Source of the DNA: Ralstonia sp. TCR112
Lineage (GTDB): Bacteria > Pseudomonadota > Gammaproteobacteria > Burkholderiales > Burkholderiaceae
Direction of reading: 5' to 3'
NCBI RefSeq assembly: GCF_007997035.1
Contig: NZ_VOSS01000003.1
Coordinates: 62,001 to 126,000 of the forward strand
DNA length: 64,000 nt
Each line of letters opens with the position of its first letter. The first letter of the stretch is position 1. Positions 18,745-27,819 of the stretch are shown here, piece after piece. A model generated the notes under the pieces. It was not told the DNA's origin and did not search any database. It saw only the letters and a list, made by a program, of their open reading frames with translations. Made by a program: the position numbers and the translations under genes.

Positions 18745-20204
18745 GCGACAAAGAACCAGCCTGGCGCCCCATGACGCCCGCCACTGCGGCGGCGGGCGCC
18801 GAGGATGCACCGACCGAGCAGATGCTCTATGAGGTGCGGCGCAAGATTTATCCGCGCGCCGTCACCGGCGCCTTTGCGCGTTGGCGTGTCTGGCTGGTGC
18901 TGGCCACGCAAGCCATCTTCTATGGCTTGCCGTGGTTCCAGTGGAATGGTCGCCAAGCCGTGCTGTTCGACCTGGGGGCGCGCAAGTTCTACCTCTTTGG
19001 CCTCGTGCTGTGGCCCCAGGACGTCATCTATCTGACGGTGCTGCTGGTGCTGTCGGCGCTGGCGCTGTTCCTGTTCACGGCGGTGGCAGGGCGGCTCTTC
19101 TGCGGCTATGCCTGTCCGCAGACGGTCTACACCGAAATCTTCATGTGGATCGAGCGGCATATCGAAGGCGACCGCTTTGCCCGCATCCGGCTCGACGGCG
19201 AGCGTTGGAGCCTGCGCAAGCTGCGCCTCAAGGCAGCCAAGCATTCGGCCTGGGTTTTGATCGCGCTGTGGACCGGTTTCACCTTCGTCGGCTTCTTCAC
19301 GCCAATCCGCGACCTGGGCATGGAGACATGGACGCTGTCGCTCGGCCCTTGGCAGACTTTCTGGATGCTGTTCTACGCATTCGCGACTTGGGGCAACGCC
19401 GGGTTCATGCGCGAGCAGGTGTGCCGCTACATGTGCCCGTACGCTCGTTTCCAGAGCGTGATGGTCGACCCCGACACCTACGTCGTTACGTATGACACCC
19501 AGCGCGGCGAGCCGCGCGGCAGCCGTTCGCGCAATGCCGATTTCGAAGCGCAAGGTCTGGGTTCTTGCGTCGACTGCAGTATCTGTGTACAGGTCTGCCC
19601 GACCGGCATCGACATCCGCCAGGGGCTGCAATACGAATGCATTGGTTGCGGCGCCTGCATTGACGCCTGCGATCAGGTCATGGACAAGATGCGCTACCCG
19701 CGCGGTCTGATCCGCTATACGTCGGAACGGGCGATGCGCGATCGGCTCAGTTCGAAGGAAGCCCGTCGGCATCTGCTGCGCCCGCGCGTGCTCATCTACA
19801 CCGGCATCATGCTGGTGCTCATCACAGGGTTCATCGTGGCGTTGGCCATGCGCCAGCCCCTCAAGGTTGACGTGATTCGCGATCGTGGTGCGCTGGCCCG
19901 TGAAGTGGACGGCGGCAAGATCGAGAACGTTTATCGCCTGCAGCTGATGAACGCCTCCGAGCATCCCATACGCGTGACGATCACCGCCGAGGGCATGCCG
20001 GAACTCGACGTGCAGGGCGGTCAGGGCGAATCCACCACACTGGAGCTCCCGCCAGCGGCCAACCGCTTGCTGCCAGTGCGCGTGCGCCGGCCCGCAGATG
20101 ATGCTGCTCCGGGCTCGCACAAAATCCGTTTCGTCATCCATGCAGACAGTGGTAGCGACAGCCTCGTACTGCGCGAACCCTCGAGCTTCATCGTGCCGCG
20201 CTGA
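18741..20204 (+). CDS. ccoG: Cbb3 oxidase accessory protein CcoG (FixG/RdxA)
   Basis: Inner-membrane polyferredoxin of the CcoG/RdxA family, 487 aa; family members have been linked to copper reduction during cbb3 assembly. Several N-terminal membrane helices carry CGYACPQTVYTEIFMWIE and CRYMCPYARFQ. The ferredoxin domain has two 4Fe-4S motifs (CVDCSICVQVCP and CIGCGACIDACD). The last 110 or so residues form a periplasmic Ig-like IgG-FixG domain. It starts within the ccoP stop codon. Confidence 0.95.
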   Translation: MSDKEPAWRPMTPATAAAGAEDAPTEQMLYEVRRKIYPRAVTGAFARWRVWLVLATQAIFYGLPWFQWNGRQAVLFDLGARKFYLFGLVLWPQDVIYLTVLLVLSALALFLFTAVAGRLFCGYACPQTVYTEIFMWIERHIEGDRFARIRLDGERWSLRKLRLKAAKHSAWVLIALWTGFTFVGFFTPIRDLGMETWTLSLGPWQTFWMLFYAFATWGNAGFMREQVCRYMCPYARFQSVMVDPDTYVVTYDTQRGEPRGSRSRNADFEAQGLGSCVDCSICVQVCPTGIDIRQGLQYECIGCGACIDACDQVMDKMRYPRGLIRYTSERAMRDRLSSKEARRHLLRPRVLIYTGIMLVLITGFIVALAMRQPLKVDVIRDRGALAREVDGGKIENVYRLQLMNASEHPIRVTITAEGMPELDVQGGQGESTTLELPPAANRLLPVRVRRPADDAAPGSHKIRFVIHADSGSDSLVLREPSSFIVPR

Positions 20205-20230
20205 TGCGGCATCCCCAACAGGAGGCAACG

Positions 20231-20458
20231 ATGCACGCAACGCAATCTTCCGCACAGGCCCGTCCGTGGTGGCGCGAGCCATGGCCGTGGCTGCTGATGG
20301 CAGGGCCGTTCGTCGCCATGATCGGCTGTGGCGTCACCATCTGGTTGGCGATGTCGCATCCCGATGCCGTCATTCACGATAACGTCGTGCGGCGCGGTTT
20401 GGTCGTCGAAAAGACGATCGCCTCGCCCATGCATGCCATTCATGCGGAGGCCCGATGA
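20231..20458 (+). CDS. ccoH: FixH/CcoH family protein, short form
   Basis: Single-span membrane protein, 75 aa, of the FixH family that acts in cbb3 assembly. It has PWWREPWPWLLMAGPFVAM leading into a helix and the DNVVRRGLVVEK segment matching the start of the FixH periplasmic domain. Members such as Rhizobium FixH are about twice as long, so the periplasmic part is shortened here. ATG 20231 has a strong ribosome site (AGGAGGCAACG); an ATG at 20204 overlapping the ccoG stop lacks one. It overlaps the next frame by four bases. Confidence 0.82.
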   Translation: MHATQSSAQARPWWREPWPWLLMAGPFVAMIGCGVTIWLAMSHPDAVIHDNVVRRGLVVEKTIASPMHAIHAEAR

Positions 20459-20709
20459 AGCGTCGACTGCTGATGTGGATACTGTGGCCGGCATTTCTGT
20501 CGGCCGCGCTGGCTGAGCTTGTGGTTTTTGCGGTGGTCGATCCCGCCGATCTGCGCTTCTTCGGCGAGCAGATCACGGTGTCGGCCCAGGCGGTCTACAC
20601 CGTGTCGTTCTTTGTATTCTGGTTGCTCTGCGGATTGTCGAGCGCGCTGACGCTCTATGTGTCGCCGGGCATCGGCAAACTGGAAGCGCATGAACACCCG
20701 CTCGTTTGA
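20455..20709 (+). CDS. Small two-helix membrane protein of unknown function in the cco cluster
   Basis: 84-aa protein with an N-terminal helix (LLMWILWPAFLSAALAELVV) and a second helix (QAVYTVSFFVFWLLCGLSSA), ending in a short polar tail. No family is recognised. It starts by an ATGA overlap with ccoH, so it is almost certainly translated with it and may belong to cbb3 assembly; that role is inferred only from position. A 21-nt gap separates it from the convergent fnr gene. Confidence 0.75.
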   Translation: MKRRLLMWILWPAFLSAALAELVVFAVVDPADLRFFGEQITVSAQAVYTVSFFVFWLLCGLSSALTLYVSPGIGKLEAHEHPLV

Positions 20710-20730
20710 GCGGGCGCCATAAGAGGCGGC

Positions 20731-21513
20731 TTAGGCGGCCTGACCGCTCATGACCTGGCGCAGGCCCGCCAGGTCGATCAGCTTGACGTGGCGTTGGCGG
20801 ATCTGAATAAGACCCGCTTCGGCAAAGCGCGAGAACAGGCGGCTGACGGTTTCGAGCTTCAACCCTAGATAGCTGCCCAGTTCTTCGCGGCTCATGCGCA
20901 GCACAAATTCGGTCGACGAATAGCCGCGCTGGGCAGAGCGCTTCGAGAGATTGAGCAGGAACGCGGCGAGACGCTCTTCCGCACGCATGGAACCGAGCGT
21001 GAGCAGCATCAGATGATCCTGCGAAATTTCCTTGCTCATGATGCGCAGGAACTGATGCTGCAGCGAAGGCAGCCGGCGTGACAGCTGTTGCAGCTCGTCG
21101 TAGCGCACCACGCAGACCTCGGTGTCTTCGAGCGCGGTGGCGTCCGACACGTGGCGCATATCGCCAATCCCGTCGAGCCCGACGATTTCACCCGGCAGAT
21201 GGAACCCCGTGATCTGGTGTCGACCGTCTTCCAGCGTCAGATGGGTTTTGAGCGTGCCGAAACGAATACCGTACACCGCTTCCAGCGGCTCACCCAGGGA
21301 GTAGAGCGATTGCCCCTTCTTAATGCGGATGCGCTCGCCGACCAAATCGTCCATCTTGCGCACATCGTCCGAGTTCATTCCCACCGGCAGGCAGATCTGC
21401 CCGAGTACACAGGTGGAACAACGCGAGGCTTGGTCGGTAAGTGCGATTCGAGTGAGCACGGGTGGGGGCGACTGAATTTCGAGAAAGTGAAATGAGTAAT
21501 TCTTGTGGCGCAA
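20731..21513 (-). CDS. fnr: FNR-type oxygen-sensing transcriptional regulator
   Basis: Crp-Fnr family regulator, 260 aa, expected to bind a 4Fe-4S cluster anaerobically and activate TTGAT-N4-ATCAA promoters. Cluster ligands Cys32, Cys35, Cys41 (CSTCVLGQIC) and Cys134 (EVCVV) match the E. coli FNR pattern. The effector-like domain has ITGFHLPGEIVGLDGIG, and the recognition helix contains LETVSRLFSRF with the Glu and Arg that read TTGAT. The start is uncertain: the open frame begins at a TTG (21513) close to a -10 element; a GTG at 21459 is an alternative that keeps all cysteines. It is convergent with the cco genes that carry FNR boxes. Confidence 0.92.
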   Translation of the reverse strand: MRHKNYSFHFLEIQSPPPVLTRIALTDQASRCSTCVLGQICLPVGMNSDDVRKMDDLVGERIRIKKGQSLYSLGEPLEAVYGIRFGTLKTHLTLEDGRHQITGFHLPGEIVGLDGIGDMRHVSDATALEDTEVCVVRYDELQQLSRRLPSLQHQFLRIMSKEISQDHLMLLTLGSMRAEERLAAFLLNLSKRSAQRGYSSTEFVLRMSREELGSYLGLKLETVSRLFSRFAEAGLIQIRQRHVKLIDLAGLRQVMSGQAA

Positions 21514-21522
21514 CTCAGCCTT

Positions 21523-21528
21523 ATTATA
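21523..21528 (-). promoter_or_regulatory. Consensus -10 element of the fnr promoter
   Basis: TATAAT on the minus strand at 21528-21523, only about 10 nt before the TTG start of fnr; no good -35 hexamer. If used, the TTG would be almost leaderless, which favours the downstream GTG at 21459 or a different promoter. An AAGGAGG on the minus strand lies just upstream of this hexamer. Confidence 0.4.
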
Positions 21529-21640
21529 ACGGTGACCTCCTTGTCCTCGGACATTTCCGATGCGGCAAAACGCGGCAATTACGCTTAGTTCGCAACAGTA
21601 AAACGAAAACTTTGGCCCATATCAAAAGAGCGTCAGAAAG

Positions 21641-22384
21641 ATGAGTGCCGCCGCGCTGCTGAGCGTTTTCCTGATTGCGTTGCTGGGCGGTGTGCATTGT
21701 CTGGCAATGTGCAGCGGTATCGCCCTCGCGGCCGAACGTGGCGCCGTGGCAGTGCGGATCGTGTCCCGTCGCCGGCTATGGTTCGAGCAGGTCGTCATGC
21801 ATGCCGGCCGGCTGACCACCTATGCGCTGCTTGGCGCGATCATGGGTGCGATGGGCGCGACCGTCTGGCGCCAGCAATGGCTGCCGATTCAACGTGGCTT
21901 GTTCGCGTTTGCCAGCGCGTTGCTACTCGCCTACGGGATTTTGCTGCTCGTGCGTTCCGCCGGAGATGTGTGGCGCAGTGTATGGCTTGAGCGCTTGTTC
22001 GGCCGGTTTGCTGGAGCTCTGTCTCAAGGGGCCGCCATGCTGGGCAGCAGGCTACAACGTCAGCCGCCGTTGCTGCGCCGCTATGTCACGGGTATGGCCT
22101 GGGGGCTGGTGCCGTGCGGCATGGTCTATGGCGCATTGGCTGTGGCGTTGCTGGCAGGCAACGCCGCTTCCGGAGCCGTGGTCATGCTAGCCTTTGGGGC
22201 GGGTACGCTGCCCAACCTGCTGATGATGTCGGGCCTGGCAGGCTGGCTGCGCGGACTGTCCCGCCGGCGATGGGCGCGCGGCGCCGCCGGCGTCGCCATC
22301 GCCGGGTTCGGAATCTGGGGGTTGGCGCACGCGATCTGGCTTCCTGAGATGCTGAACGCACACGGATTCTGTCTGGTGCTGTAA
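21641..22384 (+). CDS. TauE/SafE-type (DsbD-like) membrane protein linked to cbb3 assembly
   Basis: Integral membrane protein, 247 aa, six or so helices, of the sulfite exporter TauE/SafE-like group often encoded with ccoGHIS. The N-terminal motif LLGGVHCLAMCSGIAL carries the paired cysteines typical of this group, and RRYVTGMAWGLVPCGMVYGALAVALLAG is the second conserved half. Function is probably copper or redox handling during cbb3 maturation rather than sulfite export, inferred from neighbours. It is divergent from fnr with a 127-nt gap. Confidence 0.85.
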   Translation: MSAAALLSVFLIALLGGVHCLAMCSGIALAAERGAVAVRIVSRRRLWFEQVVMHAGRLTTYALLGAIMGAMGATVWRQQWLPIQRGLFAFASALLLAYGILLLVRSAGDVWRSVWLERLFGRFAGALSQGAAMLGSRLQRQPPLLRRYVTGMAWGLVPCGMVYGALAVALLAGNAASGAVVMLAFGAGTLPNLLMMSGLAGWLRGLSRRRWARGAAGVAIAGFGIWGLAHAIWLPEMLNAHGFCLVL

Positions 22385-22446
22385 GCGTTTAAAGCGCGCG
22401 CCAAATGCCATCCGGTCTGGGACGGGGACCTAGGTCATCTTCCCGG

Positions 22447-22476
22447 TTGCGGCGTCGCCGGAAATTGCCCTACAAT
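22447..22476 (+). promoter_or_regulatory. Sigma70-like promoter upstream of scpB
   Basis: TTGCGG (22447-22452), 18-nt spacer, TACAAT (22471-22476). It would give a leader of about 390 nt before scpB. Confidence 0.55.
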
Positions 22477-22871
22477 CGACAACAATTCGATTCGCCAACC
22501 GCGCAAATCAACAATCCCAAGCGCGGTGCCAAGCGATGCCATCCAGCGGTAGAGTCACCCTGGACAGTCGATTCGGGCGGGCTGCCATTCTTCTCGGTAG
22601 TCGTCCGGTGCAGTATCCGTCCCCATGGCGGCGGAAGAAATTGCCCTTGTGGTGCCTGACCGGCACCGGATCAACTCGCTCCTCCGGCCCTACTTTGCGG
22701 GCACAGCCACTGCGTTTCGGTGCAGGGTCCAATTGAATTAATTGGCCTTCGCGCGCCGGGCCCGGGTGGGCAAACAGCATTCAGAAATGCCGCGTGCTTC
22801 GCGGCGGGACGACAAACCTCAAGCGTGACGGCGACTGGCCGCGCGCGAGCAATGACGAGCCGCTCAACCCG
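22477..22871 (+). other. Long leader region before scpB, no confident gene
   Basis: About 395 nt between the promoter above and scpB. It contains a 6-bp hairpin GGTGCC/GGCACC near 22651-22667, a 6-bp hairpin CCAATT/AATTGG at 22729-22745, and a 38-codon frame at 22625-22741 (starting MAAEEIALVVPDRHRIN) that lacks a ribosome site. None of these is convincing as a gene. Confidence 0.4.
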
Positions 22872-23714
22872 ATGAATACCCAAGAGGCGAAGATCGTCCT
22901 CGAGACCGCGCTGATCTGCGCGCAGGACCCGTTGCGAGTCAATGACTTGCGCAAGCTGTTCGATGAGGATGTTTCCGCAGATACCATCCGTGTGCTGCTC
23001 GAAGAGCTGCGCCAGGACTGGCTCAATCGCGGTGTCGAACTGGTTGCGCTGGCCTCCGGCTGGCGTTTGCAGAGCCGCCCCGAGATGCGTGTGTATCTCG
23101 ATCGCCTGCACCCGGAAAAGCCGCCCAAGTACTCGCGCGCCGTGATGGAGACGCTGGCGATCATCGCGTATCGCCAGCCCGTTACGCGCGGTGACATCGA
23201 AGACATTCGCGGCGTGACGGTCAACACGCAGGTCATCAAGCAGATCGAAGACCGCGGCTGGATCGAAGTCATTGGTCATCGTGACGTGCCGGGCCGCCCG
23301 GCGCTGTATGCGACGACCAAGCAGTTTCTCGACGACCTCGGCCTGCGCTCGCTCGATGAACTGCCGCCGTTGGAAGATGCCCGCGCCCAAGCGCAGGCAA
23401 GCCTGCTCGAGCAGGGCGCCATCGAATTCGAGGGCGGCGCAATTGCAGTGGAAGAGTTGACGGCGATGGTCAACGACGCGCCGGAAGGTGCCGAAAGTGC
23501 AGACGTTTCGGTGGCGGAAACCTCGGAATTGCCGGTGGCCGAGGCGCCTGTCGAGGTGGTTGCTGAAACGCCGGCGCAGTCTGAGGTGGTCGCGAGCCAG
23601 GAACCGGCCCTGGAGGCCGAATCGCAGGCGGTGAGTGCGACCGAGGTCGCGTCCGAAGACGAACACAAAACACCGGCCGAGCCGCCTGCGGCTCCTGCCA
23701 ATGAACATTCATAA
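22872..23714 (+). CDS. scpB: Segregation and condensation protein ScpB
   Basis: Kleisin-interacting subunit of the SMC-ScpAB condensin, 280 aa. Two winged-helix domains occupy about residues 1-190 (starting [21 protein letters not shown]), with the family motif [23 protein letters not shown] and [18 protein letters not shown]. The remaining 90 residues form an acidic, Ala/Val/Glu-rich tail, as in other beta-proteobacterial ScpB proteins. ATG 22872 was chosen because the upstream 26 codons have no homology-like content. Confidence 0.93.
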   Translation: MNTQEAKIVLETALICAQDPLRVNDLRKLFDEDVSADTIRVLLEELRQDWLNRGVELVALASGWRLQSRPEMRVYLDRLHPEKPPKYSRAVMETLAIIAYRQPVTRGDIEDIRGVTVNTQVIKQIEDRGWIEVIGHRDVPGRPALYATTKQFLDDLGLRSLDELPPLEDARAQAQASLLEQGAIEFEGGAIAVEELTAMVNDAPEGAESADVSVAETSELPVAEAPVEVVAETPAQSEVVASQEPALEAESQAVSATEVASEDEHKTPAEPPAAPANEHS

Positions 23715-23771
23715 CGCCATGTCCACCGCGCAGTCGGCGCATGGCTTGAACCCCTAGATTTGAAAGACGTT

Positions 23772-25589
23772 GTGAGCACCCAGTCAGACTCCATGGATAC
23801 ACGTATGCCGGCCGACGCCGACGCTCAGCCGCCGCGACAAGACGGCGGTGATGGGACTGAGGCCGCGCCTCGTCGCAAGGGATTGCGCCGCGGCTTGCGC
23901 AACCTGGTGGCTTCTCGCCGCCAGCAGCAGGATGGTCGCCCCGAAGGCGAAGCCGCTGATGCGGGTGGTGCAGACGCCGGCCAGCCGGCGCAACCGCGCA
24001 AGAGCCGCACCCCCCGGGCACGCAAGCCGAAAGAGGCGGCCGGTGAGTCGGCGGTGGTTACCGCAGAAGGCGTTGTGCCGACGGAGCAGGCGCCCGCCGA
24101 GGGGCAGGGCGAGCGACGTGGCCCGCGCGGCCGTTTCGGCAAGAACCGTCGCCGCCAGGGCGAAGGCCAGCCGGCAGAACGTGCCGAGCGCAGCGAGCGC
24201 ACGGAAGGCGCAGCTGGCAAGAACGCCGGTGGTCGTGGCAAGCAGCAGAACCGCAACGGCAAACCGCAGGGTAAGGTCGGCGGCCAGAATCAGAATCGTG
24301 GCGGTAAGGGGTTGAAGGGCGGCAAGGGCTCGGAAGACGTCTTCCAGTATGTGATTTCCGGTGCGTATGACTCGGAGACCGACGCCGGCGGCGCGTCGCA
24401 GCCTCCCAAGACGCGCGAACTGACTTCTGACGACGACGCGCCGAAGCTGCACAAGATCCTGGCTGATGCCGGACTTGGCTCGCGCCGCGACATGGAAGAC
24501 CTGATCCTGCAAGGGCGCGTCTCCGTGAATGGTCTGCCGGCCCACATCGGCCAACGCATTCTCGCGACCGACCAGGTGCGTGTGAACGGCAAGCTGATCC
24601 AGCGCAAGCTTCCAAACAAACCGCCGCGCGTGCTGCTGTATCACAAGCCGGCCGGTGAAATTGTCAGCCAGTCCGATCCGGAAGGCCGTCCGACCGTGTT
24701 CGATGCGTTGCCGCGCATGAAGACAGGCAAGTGGGTTGCCGTCGGTCGCCTCGACTTCAACACCGAAGGCCTGCTGATCTTCACGACTTCCGGCGACATC
24801 GCCAACCGTTTCATGCACCCGCGCTATGGCGTTGAGCGTGAATACGCAGTGCGTACGCTCGGCGAATTGACTGAGACTGACCGCCAGAAGCTGCTGCACG
24901 GCATCCCGCTCCAGGACGGCGAAGCCAACTTCCTGCGCTGCGTCGACGGCGGCGGCGAAGGTGTCAATCACTGGTATCACGTCGCCCTGACCGAGGGCCG
25001 GAACCGTGAAGTGCGTCGTATGTTCGAGGCGGTCAACCTGACCGTGTCGCGACTGATCCGTACGCGCTATGGCAGCTTCGTGCTGCCGCGTGGTCTCAAG
25101 CGCGGCCGTTGGCAGGAGGTGTCGGCAGAGGATGTGCGTACGCTGATGGGCACCCTGGGCATGAAGGTGCCGACGGCCAGTTCCGGTGGCGGGCAAGATC
25201 GCCAGGGCAACCGTCGCCGTGGGCCCGCGCCGGTGCTGATGGGGCCGATGTCGTCCGGTTTTGCCGGGGAAGCGAACTTCCAGTCACGCGGAATGGGTAT
25301 CGAGAACGGCAATCGTGCGCAACCCGCGCAGCGCCGTCCCTCCAGCCCGCGTCAGCCCGATCCGATGCAAACGTCGATGGGCTACATCAATGTGGGCGGA
25401 CCGACCACGCTGACAGCGCGCACCCGTATGGGCGAGCGTGCGAACGGTCGCGGCGGCGCGGTCGGGGGCGGTGGTATGCGTGACGGCAATCGCATGCCCG
25501 GCAACAAGCGCCCCGGAAAGAGCGGTGGTGGCATGCCGAACGGCAACAAGGCGCCGCGCGGTGGCGGCAAGCGCGGCGGTAAGCGCTGA
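23772..25589 (+). CDS. rluB: 23S rRNA pseudouridine(2605) synthase RluB
   Basis: RsuA/RluB/E/F family synthase modifying U2605 of 23S rRNA, 605 aa. A 200-residue basic, low-complexity extension (Arg, Ala, Gly, Gln) precedes an S4 domain ([30 protein letters not shown]). The catalytic domain has [14 protein letters not shown] with the catalytic Asp, and [15 protein letters not shown] 130-residue Gly/Arg/Asn-rich C-terminal tail follows. Tails of this type occur in beta-proteobacterial RluB and make it about twice the E. coli length. GTG 23772 has GAAAG five nt upstream; ATG 23793 is a possible alternative. Confidence 0.9.
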   Translation: MSTQSDSMDTRMPADADAQPPRQDGGDGTEAAPRRKGLRRGLRNLVASRRQQQDGRPEGEAADAGGADAGQPAQPRKSRTPRARKPKEAAGESAVVTAEGVVPTEQAPAEGQGERRGPRGRFGKNRRRQGEGQPAERAERSERTEGAAGKNAGGRGKQQNRNGKPQGKVGGQNQNRGGKGLKGGKGSEDVFQYVISGAYDSETDAGGASQPPKTRELTSDDDAPKLHKILADAGLGSRRDMEDLILQGRVSVNGLPAHIGQRILATDQVRVNGKLIQRKLPNKPPRVLLYHKPAGEIVSQSDPEGRPTVFDALPRMKTGKWVAVGRLDFNTEGLLIFTTSGDIANRFMHPRYGVEREYAVRTLGELTETDRQKLLHGIPLQDGEANFLRCVDGGGEGVNHWYHVALTEGRNREVRRMFEAVNLTVSRLIRTRYGSFVLPRGLKRGRWQEVSAEDVRTLMGTLGMKVPTASSGGGQDRQGNRRRGPAPVLMGPMSSGFAGEANFQSRGMGIENGNRAQPAQRRPSSPRQPDPMQTSMGYINVGGPTTLTARTRMGERANGRGGAVGGGGMRDGNRMPGNKRPGKSGGGMPNGNKAPRGGGKRGGKR

Positions 25590-25590
25590 A

Positions 25591-25633
25591 AAATGTGGGC
25601 GTTGTGTGCGGCAATCGTCGCAACGCCCCATTT
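25591..25633 (+). terminator. Long hairpin after rluB
   Basis: AAATGTGGGCGTTG (25591-25604) pairs with CAACGCCCCATTT (25621-25633): 13 bp with a single bulged T, two bases after the rluB stop. No T-run beyond TTT, so it is a weak or Rho-assisted terminator, or a 3'-end stabiliser. Confidence 0.5.
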
Positions 25634-25655
25634 CGTGGCAGCTGCGGGGCAATTT

Positions 25656-25684
25656 TTGCGTTTTGCCTCGAGGCGTATTACAAT
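25656..25684 (+). promoter_or_regulatory. Sigma70 promoter of the rimP-nusA-infB operon
   Basis: TTGCGT (25656-25661), 17-nt spacer, TACAAT (25679-25684). Predicted start about 25691, giving a leader of about 105 nt that contains the terminator-like structure below. Confidence 0.65.
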
Positions 25685-25715
25685 GTGAGTCTAATCAAAA
25701 GTCATCCTGTAGAAG

Positions 25716-25753
25716 ATGGGCGAATGATATGGGCGTTGCGCCCATTTTTTTTT
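25716..25753 (+). terminator. Attenuator-like intrinsic terminator in the rimP leader
   Basis: ATGGGCG (25729-25735), loop TTG, CGCCCAT (25739-25745), then nine T residues (25745-25753): a textbook intrinsic terminator, between the promoter and rimP. A second copy of ATGGGCG at 25716-25722 can pair with the same right arm, giving a competing hairpin with a 16-nt loop. In E. coli the equivalent operon is autoregulated by NusA; attenuation here is inferred. Confidence 0.7.
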
Positions 25754-25796
25754 GCTTCGGCAGGGTGGCCATACCGGGAAATTCTTCAGGAAAAAC

Positions 25797-26285
25797 GTGC
25801 ATCTGACTGATCTGATTGAGAAAACCCTCACCGCCATGGGTTATGAACTGGTGGAAGTGGAGCGCGCGCCCGCCGGGCTGCTGCGCGTGTATATCGATCA
25901 GGCAGAGAACGGCATCGTCATTGAAGATTGCGAAAAAGTGAGCCATCAGCTCACACGCGTGTTCGAGGTTGAAAACGTCAACTACGAACGGCTGGAAGTG
26001 TCGTCGCCTGGGCTGGACCGCCCGCTGCGCACGCTGGCCGACTTCACGCGCTTCGCTGGCCTTGAGGTCAAGGTGACGCTGCGCTTGCCAGTGGGCGGGC
26101 AAAAGAATTTCACGGGAATCATTCAGGCTCCGACGGGCGAGCCGGGCCAGGAACGAATCGGCCTCGAGTTTGAGGGCAAGGAAGGCCCCGCGCTGCTGGA
26201 ATTCACGCTGTCGGAACTCGACCGCGCCCGGCTGGTGCCCGTGCTGGACTTCAAAGGAAATCGAAACAAAGGGAACAAGCAATGA
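25797..26285 (+). CDS. rimP: Ribosome maturation factor RimP
   Basis: Cytosolic 30S subunit assembly factor, 162 aa. N-terminal segment [32 protein letters not shown], then the conserved [19 protein letters not shown] and [14 protein letters not shown] motifs, then an SH3-like C-terminal domain. The GTG at 25797 gives the usual N-terminus and follows CAGG; the upstream in-frame codons run through the leader terminator and cannot be coding. nusA starts in its stop codon. Confidence 0.94.
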   Translation: MHLTDLIEKTLTAMGYELVEVERAPAGLLRVYIDQAENGIVIEDCEKVSHQLTRVFEVENVNYERLEVSSPGLDRPLRTLADFTRFAGLEVKVTLRLPVGGQKNFTGIIQAPTGEPGQERIGLEFEGKEGPALLEFTLSELDRARLVPVLDFKGNRNKGNKQ

Positions 26286-27757
26286 GCCGCGAAGTTCTGT
26301 TGCTCGTCGATGCGCTTGCGCGCGAAAAAAACGTCGACAAGGATGTGGTGTTCGGGGCGCTGGAGGCCGCATTGGCTTCTGCGACCAAGAAGCGCTTTGA
26401 AGAAGACGTGGATGTGCGCGTGGCGATCGACCGTGAGTCGGGCGAACACGAAACCTTCCGTCGCTGGCTCGTCGTTCCCGACGATGCAGGCCTGCAGGAG
26501 CCGGACAAGCAGATTCTGCTGTTCGAAGCCAAGGAGCAGAATCCTGATCTGGAAGTCGACGACTTCGTCGAAGAGCAGATTGAATCGGTCGAGTTCGGCC
26601 GCATCGGCGCGCAGGCTGCCAAGCAGGTGATCCTGCAGCGCATCCGCGATGCCGAGCGCGAGCAGATCCTGAACGACTACCTGGATCGTGGCGAGAAGGT
26701 CATGACCGGCACGATCAAGCGCGCCGACAAAAAGGGCCTGATCGTTGAAACGGGCCGTGTCGAGGCGCTGCTGGCCCGCGATCAGATGATCCCGAAGGAA
26801 AACCTGCGCACGGGCGACCGTGTCCGCGCGTACATCCTGAATGTCGACCGTACCGCACGCGGCCCGCAGATCGAGCTTTCGCGCACGTGCCCCGAGTTCC
26901 TCATCAAGCTCTTCGAAAACGAAGTGCCGGAAATGGAACAGGGCCTCCTGGAGATCAAGGCTGCCGCGCGCGATCCGGGCGTGCGTGCGAAAATCGCGGT
27001 CGTTGCACACGACAAGCGCATTGATCCGATTGGCACTTGCGTCGGTGTGCGCGGCACCCGCGTGACCGCCGTGCGTAACGAGGTTGGCGGCGAAGCCGTA
27101 GACATCGTGCTGTGGTCGGAAGACCCAGCGCAGTTTGTGATCGGTGCGCTGGCGCCGGCGCAAGTGCAATCCATCGTCGTAGACGAGGAAAAGCACAGCA
27201 TGGACGTGGTGGTCGACGAGGAGAACCTCGCCGTGGCCATCGGCCGGAGCGGCCAGAACGTTCGCCTGGCGTCGGAGTTGACCGGCTGGCAGATCAACAT
27301 CATGACGCCGGCAGAGTCTGCGCAGAAGCAGGCTGAAGAAAGCTCCGTCGTTCGCCAGTTGTTTATGGCGAAGCTGGACGTGGACGAAGAGGTTGCGGAC
27401 ATCCTGATCGAAGAGGGCTTCAGCTCGCTCGAAGAAGTGGCCTACGTGCCGCTGCAGGAAATGCTGGAAATCGAAGCGTTCGACGAAGACACCGTCAACG
27501 AGCTGCGCAACCGCGCTCGCGACGTGCTGTTGACGATGGAGCTGGCGAAGGAAGAAAAGGTCGAGAAGGTGTCGCAAGACCTGCGCGACCTCGAGGGGCT
27601 GACCCCGGAGCTGATCGGCAAGCTGGCCGAGGGGAACATCCAGACGCGTGACGACTTGGCCGAGCTGGCCGTGGACGAATTGGTCGAGATGACCGGCGTC
27701 AACGAAGAACAGGCCAAGGCGCTGATCATGAAGGCGCGTGAACACTGGTTTTCGTGA
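26282..27757 (+). CDS. nusA: Transcription termination/antitermination protein NusA
   Basis: RNA polymerase-binding elongation factor, 491 aa. N-terminal RNAP-binding domain ([28 protein letters not shown]), S1 domain (about 135-200, [14 protein letters not shown]), KH domains with [22 protein letters not shown] and [20 protein letters not shown], and two C-terminal acidic helix-hairpin-helix repeats ([20 protein letters not shown] and [18 protein letters not shown]). The ATG overlaps the rimP stop. NusA is the likely effector of the leader terminator upstream of rimP. Confidence 0.97.
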   Translation: MSREVLLLVDALAREKNVDKDVVFGALEAALASATKKRFEEDVDVRVAIDRESGEHETFRRWLVVPDDAGLQEPDKQILLFEAKEQNPDLEVDDFVEEQIESVEFGRIGAQAAKQVILQRIRDAEREQILNDYLDRGEKVMTGTIKRADKKGLIVETGRVEALLARDQMIPKENLRTGDRVRAYILNVDRTARGPQIELSRTCPEFLIKLFENEVPEMEQGLLEIKAAARDPGVRAKIAVVAHDKRIDPIGTCVGVRGTRVTAVRNEVGGEAVDIVLWSEDPAQFVIGALAPAQVQSIVVDEEKHSMDVVVDEENLAVAIGRSGQNVRLASELTGWQINIMTPAESAQKQAEESSVVRQLFMAKLDVDEEVADILIEEGFSSLEEVAYVPLQEMLEIEAFDEDTVNELRNRARDVLLTMELAKEEKVEKVSQDLRDLEGLTPELIGKLAEGNIQTRDDLAELAVDELVEMTGVNEEQAKALIMKAREHWFS

Positions 27758-27819
27758 GTCGCATAAGCGTTGACCGTTTATCGCAATCCTCACTGAAACC
27801 AAGCATCGAAAGGGTTTGA

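Noticed and set aside
21612-21625. FNR-like site TTGGCCCATATCAA between fnr and the TauE-like gene
   Set aside because: Two mismatches in one half-site, and its position is only 16 nt before the TauE-like start, unsuited to activation; too weak to call.
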